25,425 nt of DNA from positions 1 through 25,425 of the IMG/VR virus record IMGVR_UViG_3300020220_000295, one strand, 5' to 3'. Below are positions 1-6,720 of the stretch, piece after piece. Numbering within the stretch: position 1 is the stretch's first letter; each line of letters opens with the position of its first letter. This stretch comes from a virus. Made by a program: the position numbers and the translations under genes. The notes under the pieces were generated by a model, which was not told the origin of the DNA, made no database searches, and saw nothing but the letters and a program-made list of their open reading frames with translations.

Positions 1-328
1 CCGCCTCAAGATATACTTTCATCTTCTCGGATGTTTTAATGGATTGTCCAAAAGGTTTTTCTTTATAAACTTCGGGGTCTGCTTCTCCTTGATAGTATTC
101 TCTTTTTTGTTTTAACTTCATACGATATTGAAATTCCAGTGCTGTCTTCTCAGTTGAGAAATCGTTGTAGAAGTTTAAATATTTATTGTGCTGGTAAGGA
201 ATGTCTAGCGAGATTTGTGCTAGGTCTGCTGAGTATTGTTTGTTTTTGAATTGGAAGTCAATCTTTGAATCTTCTTCCCATTCTGATCTAACATGATTAA
301 AGAGTGTTTTCAGGTCATCAAATTTCAT
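1..328 (-). CDS. uvsY: UvsY recombination mediator (3' end cut by window edge)
   Basis: In T4, UvsY loads the UvsX recombinase onto gp32-coated single-stranded DNA during recombination-dependent replication and repair. The first 109 codons are visible, beginning MKFDDLKTLFNHVRSEWEED; the frame stays open to base 1, so the C-terminus lies outside (T4 UvsY has 137 residues). Seen here are the family pattern of a short acidic helical start, then NKYLNFYNDFSTEK, then a basic helix with KLKQKREYYQGEADPEVY, which resembles the R-x-Y-Y-x-G region of T4 UvsY. The start ATG overlaps the stop of the preceding gene as ATGA, so translation is probably coupled, and no separate promoter is evident. It belongs to replication and recombination although it sits directly behind structural genes; I recall this order from cyanophages. 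Assignment rests on remembered family pattern and position. Confidence 0.85.
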   Translation of the reverse strand, partial: MKFDDLKTLFNHVRSEWEEDSKIDFQFKNKQYSADLAQISLDIPYQHNKYLNFYNDFSTEKTALEFQYRMKLKQKREYYQGEADPEVYKEKPFGQSIKTSEKMKVYLEA

Positions 329-840
329 AATTTTTTATTTTTCTTATCTCGTAATTCAAATTTTGTATATTTAAAAGTTGCATCTGCTGTAAAATAATTT
401 ACTTCAGTATCTTCAACATCAAATCTTACTTCGGTTAGTGATATTGGAAAAAGATTTTCAAATGATACATATGCAGCAATTTTATTATTACTATTTGTAA
501 TTTCTAATCTTCCATTAGAAGTTTGTAATTCTTTGTGTGCATGTTCTTCATACAATCCAAATTCTTTTATCCAATTTTGAATAGACATATAATTTTTTAA
601 TTCTTCATCAATAATAAATGTGAGATTTAAATCTCCAGTCTGTATGCCACCAGCACCTGCTAATGGGATAGATCTAAATCTGGTTGGGACATCAATTGAA
701 GGTAAATTGATATCGGGTATATTTGCACGTTGGCAAAAGAAATCTACTCCTGGAAATAAATCCAAGTCCATTTTAAATCCTGTAGGAGCAAGAAAATTTC
801 TATTTTTTGGTTGCTCCGAATACCACTTAGACTGTGCCAT
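325..840 (-). CDS. gp3: Tail completion / tube-associated protein, gp3-like
   Basis: A 171-residue protein beginning MAQSKWYSEQPKNRNFLAPT. In cyanophage T4-likes the gene between gp23 and uvsY is, as I recall, annotated gp3 (tail completion and sheath stabilizer; T4 gp3 has 176 residues), and length and position agree. The sequence itself looks like a tail-tube fold: FKMDLDLFPGVDFFCQRANIP near residues 22-42, then alternating beta-strand-like segments (GDLNLTFIIDEELKNYMSIQNWI), so a tube-initiator (gp54/gp19-like) identity is possible. There is no signal peptide or membrane segment. It follows the gp23 terminator, has a CTAAATAA element 13 bases before its ATG, and shows no convincing Shine-Dalgarno sequence. 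Its stop overlaps the uvsY start. A tail structural role is likely; the exact gp number is less sure. Confidence 0.65.
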   Translation of the reverse strand: MAQSKWYSEQPKNRNFLAPTGFKMDLDLFPGVDFFCQRANIPDINLPSIDVPTRFRSIPLAGAGGIQTGDLNLTFIIDEELKNYMSIQNWIKEFGLYEEHAHKELQTSNGRLEITNSNNKIAAYVSFENLFPISLTEVRFDVEDTEVNYFTADATFKYTKFELRDKKNKKL

Positions 841-852
841 AGTGTTTTATTT

Positions 853-860
853 TTATTTAG
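853..860 (-). promoter_or_regulatory. Possible late promoter CTAAATAA before gp3
   Basis: The minus strand reads CTAAATAA between the gp23 terminator and the gp3-like ATG. It differs from the T4 late octamer TATAAATA, and the same variant occurs at 4417-4424. T4-like geometry would give a leader of only about 7 bases, which is very short, so the call is tentative. Confidence 0.4.
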
Positions 861-866
861 GTGCAT

Positions 867-893
867 AAAAAAAGACCCCCTTTTGGGGGGTCT
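867..893 (-). terminator. Intrinsic terminator after gp23
   Basis: On the minus strand an 8-bp stem AGACCCCC / GGGGGTCT closes a CAAAA loop and is followed directly by seven T residues. It lies 20 bases after the gp23 stop and faces the right way to end the major capsid transcript. The T tract is on the minus-strand side only, which fixes the orientation. Confidence 0.93.
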
Positions 894-912
894 CCATAAC
901 TATCAAACTGAA

Positions 913-2304
913 TCAGTTGATGTTGGTGATTTGTACTCTTCTGTAGTACTGGTTGCTGTTAGCATTCATTGCCTCGCCAGCAGGTGCTGAACCATAGTTA
1001 CCATCAGTAGTAACGAATGGGTTGGCGACCATACCGTAGCGAGTCTTGAATCCAATCTTAGGCTGGAAGGTGTCTTGACCAATGCTACGAACCATTTGGA
1101 GAGGAACGTATGGGCAATAGAATAGACCAGCATCATAAGGTGAGGTGCCCTTATAACCCATTACATAGTAGTGCTTAGAAGCAGTGCTTTGGGTGTAGGA
1201 AGGACCACCGAATGGATCGATGTAAACCTTAACGCGACCGTTGAGGGTGCCAGCGAATACGTTACCAGTGTCATCAACATTCATTGAAGTGCTGAGAGCA
1301 GGAGCGTAATCGAGAGCGCCAGTTAGGTTGAGAGCTGAAGCAACGTCTGCTGAGCAGATGATAAAGTTGCCCTTTCCTCTACGTGTTTCTTGAGCGATAG
1401 CATTAGCGTCGCGGTCAATCTGGAATAGAAGACCCTTAAACTTTTCTGCCATCCAACGACCATTTGAGTCGATGTCAAGATCATAAATTCCCTGGTTAGC
1501 AACATTTTGCTGAGCGCCTTTCTTAGCAACGAAATAAACTGTGCGAATAATTTCACGGTTGATTTCAGCAAGAATCTCCGAAGAGAGAATGTTGGCAAGC
1601 TCTTGCTCAGCATCAAGACCGTGGATTGCCTTAAGGTCTTGTGCAAGCTCTAGAGTGTATTCAGCTTTGAGAGCGCGTGACTTGGCGGTAACCGAAGTCT
1701 TCTCAATGCTGAATGCCATCTCGCGGAATAGACGACCTGCTTCGCCCATTTGCTCAAGGTCAGCACGTGACATCTTGCTGCCTTGCTCGTATGTGCCAGG
1801 AGTGCTGTCATTAAGAACTGCAGGGTTGTTACCCTCCATGTCTCCACCCGAACCTGCTTGGTTACGGACGTTGTAAGCACCCTGAGTGGCGTCGAAACCA
1901 CCAGAGAAACCTGCATCAGGCTCGTTGTATAGTGCCTCTTCTCCGCCTTGATTCTCATACTTAGCCTTCATGGCAAAGATGAGTCCAGTAGGACCGCTCA
2001 TTGGTTGTACGCCACAAATATCGTATGCAACGAGGTTGGGCATTGAGCGACGAATTAGGCTGATGAGCACAGGATCGAAACCAGCAAGTGCGCCAGTACT
2101 AGCTGCTGCACCTGTTACGTTGGTTGCACCAGCAAAGTTTACTGCAACTTCGCTGAGCACACCGCGCTCCTCGCGCATGAATTTTTCTTGATTTTCTAGC
2201 AGTACAGCGGTAACAGCCTTTCTATGTGGATCTTTAATCTCAGCGAGACCAGAGTGACTAAGAACGGGTGACCACTTTTCCTGCAATGCTTGTGCATTGA
2301 ACAT
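913..2304 (-). CDS. gp23: Major capsid protein gp23
   Basis: The hexamer-forming shell protein of the T4-type head, 463 residues (T4: 521). It starts MFNAQALQEKWSPVLSH, typical of cyanophage gp23, and has the family regions GFDPVLISLIRRSMPNLVAYDICGVQPMSGPTGLIF near residues 74-109 and an Ala-rich helical middle. The N-terminal propeptide is expected to be removed by gp21; the L-x-E rule points to LSE at residues 50-52 as the likeliest site. The ATG has a strong AAGGAGAA ribosome binding site (2311-2318) and an AATAAATA late octamer upstream, and the gene ends at an intrinsic terminator. By eye it is clearly richer in G+C than its neighbours, consistent with codon selection for very high expression. 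No gp24-type vertex paralogue follows. Confidence 0.97.
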   Translation of the reverse strand: MFNAQALQEKWSPVLSHSGLAEIKDPHRKAVTAVLLENQEKFMREERGVLSEVAVNFAGATNVTGAAASTGALAGFDPVLISLIRRSMPNLVAYDICGVQPMSGPTGLIFAMKAKYENQGGEEALYNEPDAGFSGGFDATQGAYNVRNQAGSGGDMEGNNPAVLNDSTPGTYEQGSKMSRADLEQMGEAGRLFREMAFSIEKTSVTAKSRALKAEYTLELAQDLKAIHGLDAEQELANILSSEILAEINREIIRTVYFVAKKGAQQNVANQGIYDLDIDSNGRWMAEKFKGLLFQIDRDANAIAQETRRGKGNFIICSADVASALNLTGALDYAPALSTSMNVDDTGNVFAGTLNGRVKVYIDPFGGPSYTQSTASKHYYVMGYKGTSPYDAGLFYCPYVPLQMVRSIGQDTFQPKIGFKTRYGMVANPFVTTDGNYGSAPAGEAMNANSNQYYRRVQITNIN

Positions 2305-2355
2305 TTGTTTTTCTCCTTAGGAAAATTTGTGGTGATGATTTATAATATACTTAAT

Positions 2356-2363
2356 TATTTATT
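2356..2363 (-). promoter_or_regulatory. Late promoter AATAAATA for gp23
   Basis: The minus strand reads AATAAATA in the gap between gp22 and gp23, matching the NATAAATA late consensus described for marine T4-like phages. It lies about 50 bases before the gp23 ATG and ahead of a strong ribosome binding site, so it can drive a separate capsid transcript. Confidence 0.65.
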
Positions 2364-2372
2364 CAAATTTGA

Positions 2373-3500
2373 TTATGACCAGCGAGCAATTGCAGCCATG
2401 TAAGCTTTCATTTGAGGTGAAATATCTTCACTGTCGATTTCGGCTGGTGTTTCATCAATCGCTTCCTTAACAACTTGCTTAGGGAAATATGATTCTCTAA
2501 GGGTAAGAAGTTTCTCGCGGAAGTTATCTTCCGAGATAAACTCTACACCTTCTGATAATGAGGCGAGTTTTTCTTTCTGTGTATCAGCAAGACCTTCTGA
2601 AATTTGATTTAAGATTACGGTTTTGTTGAAACCAGAGAGGGCGTTATTTAATTCAATATTGCGCTCAATTTGTTCGTTTAGGCGCGACTCCATCTCACAA
2701 AGCTCTTCTGTCATTGTCTCGACTACATCAATTTTTTCGTCGGGGATTGACAGATGATTTTCTTCAAATACTGCTTTGAGACCCTTCATGAAATTCTCTT
2801 GAATTTCAAGTCTTAATCCAGCATCGATAGCAACTTGGTTTTCTTCAACCCATTTACCAATGGTGTAATTTAAAGTGCCATCGATTTGCTCAGCAAGTTC
2901 TGATTTGATTGCTTCTACTTCTTCAAGAAGTTTAGCGGCATACTGCTCTTCAATCATCTTAACTTGCTCAACGATTTTTGATTTAACTGCTGCTTCAAAA
3001 ATCGTAGAAGCTCTTTCTTTGAATTCTGGTGAAAGTGTTTCTCCTTCTGTTAAAGCATTGATGTCTTCTTCAGAAGAATATTCAATTGCTTCCATTCCAA
3101 ACACCTTGGTGTTGTTAGGACCACCAGGAATTTGATAACCCGATGATTTAATTGAGGGGGCAGGATCTTGGTGGTTATCTCTTACAACATGCCCATCTTG
3201 TACTTTCTTTTTGCCTTTCGCAGCTTTTGCTCCAGGATCGCTAGGACCTTGAGGCTCTTCGAAAGTTGATCCACCAATTACTTCTTGTGATTGACCTGGG
3301 ACTACAGATGTGGGCACAGATGGCATTGGATCTCTTCCACTAGATGCTTTTGCATTAACTGCTGTATTTGTTTGGCCAGTTACGGGTTGCATATAACCAC
3401 TGGCAACAGGGTTACCAGGAACTACTGAAGATCCAACAGATGGCATTGGGTCGTTCTCTGCAAGAAGATCTTCAAACTTTTCGTTTAACATATCTGACAT
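2373..3500 (-). CDS. gp22: Prohead core scaffold protein gp22
   Basis: The internal scaffold around which gp23 assembles, digested by gp21 on maturation. It has 375 residues, longer than T4 gp22 (269), and lies between gp21 and gp23 as expected. From about residue 135 on it is a charged, Glu/Lys-rich helical protein with probable coiled coil (for example IVEQVKMIEEQYAAKLLEEV). The first 130 residues are different: low complexity with a repeated motif, DPMPSVGSSVVPG at 17-29, DPMPSVPTSVVPG at 57-69 and a degenerate DPAPSIKSSGYQIPGG at 112-127, then a Lys-rich patch (AKAAKGKKK). Several L-x-E tripeptides (such as LAE at 13-15) could be gp21 sites. The C-terminus is AYMAAIARWS. An AATAAATA octamer and an AGAGGGT ribosome binding site precede the ATG. 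Confidence 0.92.
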   Translation of the reverse strand: MSDMLNEKFEDLLAENDPMPSVGSSVVPGNPVASGYMQPVTGQTNTAVNAKASSGRDPMPSVPTSVVPGQSQEVIGGSTFEEPQGPSDPGAKAAKGKKKVQDGHVVRDNHQDPAPSIKSSGYQIPGGPNNTKVFGMEAIEYSSEEDINALTEGETLSPEFKERASTIFEAAVKSKIVEQVKMIEEQYAAKLLEEVEAIKSELAEQIDGTLNYTIGKWVEENQVAIDAGLRLEIQENFMKGLKAVFEENHLSIPDEKIDVVETMTEELCEMESRLNEQIERNIELNNALSGFNKTVILNQISEGLADTQKEKLASLSEGVEFISEDNFREKLLTLRESYFPKQVVKEAIDETPAEIDSEDISPQMKAYMAAIARWS

Positions 3501-3544
3501 TTGGTATACCCTCTTTAAAACAGTACAAACTTTAATTCTATCAT

Positions 3545-3552
3545 TATTTATT
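3545..3552 (-). promoter_or_regulatory. Late promoter AATAAATA for gp22
   Basis: The minus strand reads AATAAATA in the 56-base gap between gp21 and gp22, about 45 bases before the gp22 ATG. It is the same octamer, at nearly the same distance, as before gp23. Confidence 0.6.
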
Positions 3553-3556
3553 AAAA

Positions 3557-4201
3557 TTACAAACTAGAAATAAAATCACTAAAGACTTTTAGTGATCTTT
3601 CTTCTAGATTGCGTCTAGTAGATTCAGAAATATATCTCTCATATTTAGCAATTTTTGCCTCTTTTAAGCGACCATTATCCCAAACCCACTCTTTTCCTTC
3701 CATAATTCCATTTACAAATGCATCTGGTGCGGAGGGATCTGCTACAATATCTGCAGCTGTTGCGAGCATAAAATCATCTCGCACATAATTAACGCCTTGT
3801 CTTTCTTCAAGTGATCCCATGCCACGAGAAGAAACTCCCAACTTAACACCTTCTCCAAGTAAAGACTTAGCGATACTGCCCATAGGAGTTGACAAAATTT
3901 GTGCTCTTCCAACAAAATTGGATCCTTCTGCTTGAAGTTTCACAATTTTATGTGACACTCTATCAAGATTAACTGTAGGACCATCTGGATGACCTAATTC
4001 ACCGAGAGCACGTCCAGTCATAATATGCTCTTCGTTGTATCTACCAACTTCTCTTTCTAAAACAGAAAAAGGATAGACACGACCATTACGGTTTTTGATA
4101 TCTGCTTGAAGGAAAACTCCTTCAATATACAGATTTTTTTTACCGTTTGATTCTTCTTCTAGAATTTGAATATCTTCGATACTCTCGGTGATTAGTTTCA
4201 T
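3557..4201 (-). CDS. gp21: Prohead core serine protease gp21
   Basis: The maturation protease that cleaves gp22, gp23 and core proteins after L/I-x-E. At 214 residues it matches T4 gp21 (212). Conserved segments are visible: YIEGVFLQADIKNRNGRVYP near 25-44, GELGHPDGPTVNLDRVSHKI near 67-86, which holds the probable catalytic His71, and LGVSSRGMGS near 121-130, which holds the nucleophile Ser (124 or 125). The C-terminal part (ESTRRNLEERSLKVFSDFISS) is likely a removable helical tail. The start overlaps the gp67-like stop as ATGA, so the two are probably translationally coupled. Confidence 0.95.
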   Translation of the reverse strand: MKLITESIEDIQILEEESNGKKNLYIEGVFLQADIKNRNGRVYPFSVLEREVGRYNEEHIMTGRALGELGHPDGPTVNLDRVSHKIVKLQAEGSNFVGRAQILSTPMGSIAKSLLGEGVKLGVSSRGMGSLEERQGVNYVRDDFMLATAADIVADPSAPDAFVNGIMEGKEWVWDNGRLKEAKIAKYERYISESTRRNLEERSLKVFSDFISSL

Positions 4202-4398
4202 TGATCTGATTCCTCTTCTGTTTCTGTTGATACTTCAGTTTCTTCCTCTTCTGGAGAATCAAAATATGTTGAAGCAACAGTTGATTTATACATGCTCAAT
4301 GCGTCTGCTGCCTTAGCATATAAAACATCATTAATTTTATCAATTGCTTCGGATTTATTTCCATCTATGATGGAAGATACAATATCGATAGTGTCCAT
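4198..4398 (-). CDS. gp67: Small acidic prohead core protein, gp67-like
   Basis: A 66-residue protein starting MDTIDIVSSIIDGNKSEAID. It has a helical first half (KINDVLYAKAADALSMYKST) and a strongly acidic Glu/Thr-rich tail (from about residue 48). T4 gp67 (80 residues), a prohead core component encoded between gp20 and gp21, has the same design of helical start and acidic tail, and the position matches exactly. Direct sequence similarity is weak at this length, so the assignment rests on position and composition. No gp68-like gene follows. The ATG has an AAAGG ribosome binding site and a CTAAATAA element upstream. Confidence 0.75.
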   Translation of the reverse strand: MDTIDIVSSIIDGNKSEAIDKINDVLYAKAADALSMYKSTVASTYFDSPEEEETEVSTETEEESDQ

Positions 4399-4416
4399 GT
4401 GATATAACCTTTGTAA

Positions 4417-4424
4417 TTATTTAG
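4417..4424 (-). promoter_or_regulatory. Possible late promoter CTAAATAA before gp67-gp21
   Basis: The minus strand reads CTAAATAA across the end of gp20, including its TAA stop. T4-like spacing would start the transcript about 13 bases before the gp67-like ATG and keep the AAGG ribosome binding site. It is a variant octamer, so the call is tentative. Confidence 0.42.
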
Positions 4425-6027
4425 TATTCTTGCTACTTGATGGTGGTGCTGGCGGCGGAGGATTTGCCGATAACTCTAAAGCTTTGGCATTCATTGTATT
4501 AGTGTGCACAGGATCAGACACCATTTTATTACTAATATCTGTCTTCATTTGTTTATCTATCTCAATATACTCAACTTCAGTTTGCATTAGTATTTGCTTT
4601 CTTACATACTCAATTGAATAATATTTGCCAACATATGGATCAATTTTTAACAATACATCAAGACGAGAATTCATTAATTCTGCTTGGCGTAACTCAACGA
4701 AATGATTGTCAAAAAGAAAATCATATTGAATGTTTTCTTCCATATCTTCCCAGTCTTCTGGGGTGAGAATACCTTTAAGAATTAATTGTGTCTTTAAAAT
4801 ATCATGTAAGATGTATGCAAACTTTTTACGAAGTCTTCCTACAAATTTTGCAAACTTTAATTCGTCTCTTAAAATTTCTGTAGTCTTTCCTAGATTGAAT
4901 GATTTATTATCATCGGTTAATCTAGACGGAGGAAGATTAAGAGAGTTGTAAAGTTTTTTTCTAAAATATTCTACGTCTTTTAATTCGCCAAGATTTTGTC
5001 CACCAGGAAGAGTGGTAATTTCTGTGCCTCTACCACCTTCACGACGAGGAAGCCAAAAATCCTCAAGCATACTCATGTGCTTTTTGTCGTCGCGGATTTC
5101 TCCTGTCTGTGCATCATAAACTAATTTATTGCGATAACGATTCATTACCTCTCTGAGATATTGCTCTGCTTTAATCTTTGGAAGGTTACCTACATCAATA
5201 TAAAAAATTCTTCTTTCTGGTGCTCTAGATAATCTGTAGATAACTAATGAATCCTCAATCATTCTCAATTGATTAAGTGATTTAATAGATTTATGCAGAT
5301 AACTAAGATTCATTTTTTTGTTGAGATCCATTAATCCACAAGGAGCAAATGTAATCGCATCTGCTGCTAATCTAACTCCTCCTTGCATTGGATCTGGACC
5401 ACCAGCAAAACTGATAAACCCTTTTGGATTGTAAAGATAATACTCAATAGTATCTCCATAATCATAGGCTAAAGCAGAAGGATTAGAATTTAATGTAGAA
5501 ATTCTTTCTCTGTCCTTTTGCTCAATTCTTTGCTTTACTTTTTTAATCTTTAGAGGATCAATGAAACGTAATTCAACAATACCACCTTTTGGATTATTTA
5601 AATCAATTACTTTATGGTAATATGTCCTACCATCAATATACCAATTTCTAAACAATTCATGCGCTTTTTTGTCAAACTGCAACAACGATTTAATATAATT
5701 AAATTCTGTGCGAATTCTATTTTTAATACCTTCACTAACATCCAAGTTAGATAATTCTATTTGCACAGGAGATTCATCTTCATCACTATTAATTGCTTCA
5801 TTAACAATTTCATCAATAGCTGTATCAACTTCTGGATGCAGAGACATATCTCTGTATCTACGGATGAGATCAAACTCATTTCTTGCTACGCCATCAATAT
5901 CCACATAATGACCAAAATAACCACCAGCAATGGTGGCTACTCCATCATCAGCATTAGGAGGAATTGGCGATTGTCCTTTTGGTTTTTGATTTGGTCCGTT
6001 AATAGAAAAGCCAAACAACTGACTCAT
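4417..6027 (-). CDS. gp20: Portal vertex protein gp20
   Basis: Forms the dodecameric portal at the head vertex, which initiates prohead assembly, is the DNA channel and docks the gp17 terminase and later the neck. It has 536 residues (T4: 524). Family-typical stretches include GGYFGHYVDIDGVARNEFDLIRRYRDMSLHPEVDTAIDEIVNEAI (about 35-79), the stem/clip region with FIDPLKIKKVKQ, and SLVIYRLSRAPERRIFYIDVGNLPK and the following segment with YRNKLVYDAQTGEIRDDKKHMSMLEDFWLPRREGG, the region used for cyanomyovirus g20 diversity surveys. The C-terminus is low complexity and Pro-rich (ANPPPPAPPSSSKNTK). A perfect TATAAATA late octamer lies 31 bases upstream. Confidence 0.97.
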   Translation of the reverse strand: MSQLFGFSINGPNQKPKGQSPIPPNADDGVATIAGGYFGHYVDIDGVARNEFDLIRRYRDMSLHPEVDTAIDEIVNEAINSDEDESPVQIELSNLDVSEGIKNRIRTEFNYIKSLLQFDKKAHELFRNWYIDGRTYYHKVIDLNNPKGGIVELRFIDPLKIKKVKQRIEQKDRERISTLNSNPSALAYDYGDTIEYYLYNPKGFISFAGGPDPMQGGVRLAADAITFAPCGLMDLNKKMNLSYLHKSIKSLNQLRMIEDSLVIYRLSRAPERRIFYIDVGNLPKIKAEQYLREVMNRYRNKLVYDAQTGEIRDDKKHMSMLEDFWLPRREGGRGTEITTLPGGQNLGELKDVEYFRKKLYNSLNLPPSRLTDDNKSFNLGKTTEILRDELKFAKFVGRLRKKFAYILHDILKTQLILKGILTPEDWEDMEENIQYDFLFDNHFVELRQAELMNSRLDVLLKIDPYVGKYYSIEYVRKQILMQTEVEYIEIDKQMKTDISNKMVSDPVHTNTMNAKALELSANPPPPAPPSSSKNTK

Positions 6028-6057
6028 AGTTTAAATCTCACATAATAACTTCTAAGA

Positions 6058-6065
6058 TATTTATA
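6058..6065 (-). promoter_or_regulatory. Late promoter TATAAATA for gp20
   Basis: The minus strand reads TATAAATA, the exact T4 late octamer, in the 45-base gap between gp19 and gp20. Expected transcription start is about 25 bases before the gp20 ATG. Confidence 0.72.
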
Positions 6066-6072
6066 TTATAAT

Positions 6073-6690
6073 TTAGGGGTCTTTAATTTCAACGCCAGAA
6101 GGAGTACCAACACCAGCAGTTGATAAAGTTACACCACTATTTTCAACTGTCCAATATTGTACTTGGAATTCAACAGTAAAATCTTCAATCTGATCATTGC
6201 TATCATAAGCAAGATCAATTTGAGAAACGTTAGTTGGGAAGCAATACCATAACTTATACTGTCTCAATATAGAAGCGTTAGTTTGACCATCTCTTTCTAG
6301 TTGTTTTACTAGAAGGTGCGCGGTATATCCTGTGCTATCATTTGCTGGTTTGTGTCTATCTGCTCTGTTTCCATCATGTGAGTTAATTTCTGACATCCAC
6401 TTTTCCATCGCGCTGCGAATAAGAAAGTTTCTATCATTAATAAAAGTTGCTGTCCAAGTATCAAATGTGCGATCTCCAGCAATTTTTACTGTTCTTCCTC
6501 TGTAAGGAACTTCAATAACACCTAAGTTTGATGCTGGGAGAGCAGCCGATTTACACAGCATGTTAGTCAATGCTGCATCAGCAGGGACAGATGCAAATGA
6601 TGTTGGATATTGTACATCGACGACAAATAGATTTGGTTTTACGCCTTGATTTACTTTATTTAAAAAGCCTGATACACTACTGGAGTACAT
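6073..6690 (-). CDS. gp19: Tail tube protein gp19
   Basis: The subunit whose stacked hexamers form the inner tail tube through which DNA passes. It has 205 residues (T4: 163). It begins MYSSSVSGFLNKVNQGVKPN and carries the family pattern GVIEVPYRGRTVKIAGDRTFDTWTATFINDRNFLIRSAMEKWM around residues 57-99, ending in beta-rich segments (DFTVEFQVQYWTVE). It follows gp18 after 30 bases with a GAGGTAAC ribosome binding site and no late octamer of its own, so it is probably co-transcribed with the sheath gene. Confidence 0.95.
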   Translation of the reverse strand: MYSSSVSGFLNKVNQGVKPNLFVVDVQYPTSFASVPADAALTNMLCKSAALPASNLGVIEVPYRGRTVKIAGDRTFDTWTATFINDRNFLIRSAMEKWMSEINSHDGNRADRHKPANDSTGYTAHLLVKQLERDGQTNASILRQYKLWYCFPTNVSQIDLAYDSNDQIEDFTVEFQVQYWTVENSGVTLSTAGVGTPSGVEIKDP

Positions 6691-6720
6691 GGTGGTTACC
6701 TCGAAAAATGTTTATTAAAA

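Noticed and set aside
180-187. AATAAATA late-octamer match on the minus strand inside uvsY
   Set aside because: It encodes Asn-Lys-Tyr in a conserved part of the protein and no gene starts downstream in the right position. A similar chance match occurs in gp14 near 12337. They show that the octamer has a background rate in this AT-rich DNA.
620-868. Plus-strand open frames across the window, such as 620-868, 1541-1876 and 15853-16233
   Set aside because: They are antisense to confident genes, have no recognisable products, and no plus-strand promoter or gene neighbour supports them.
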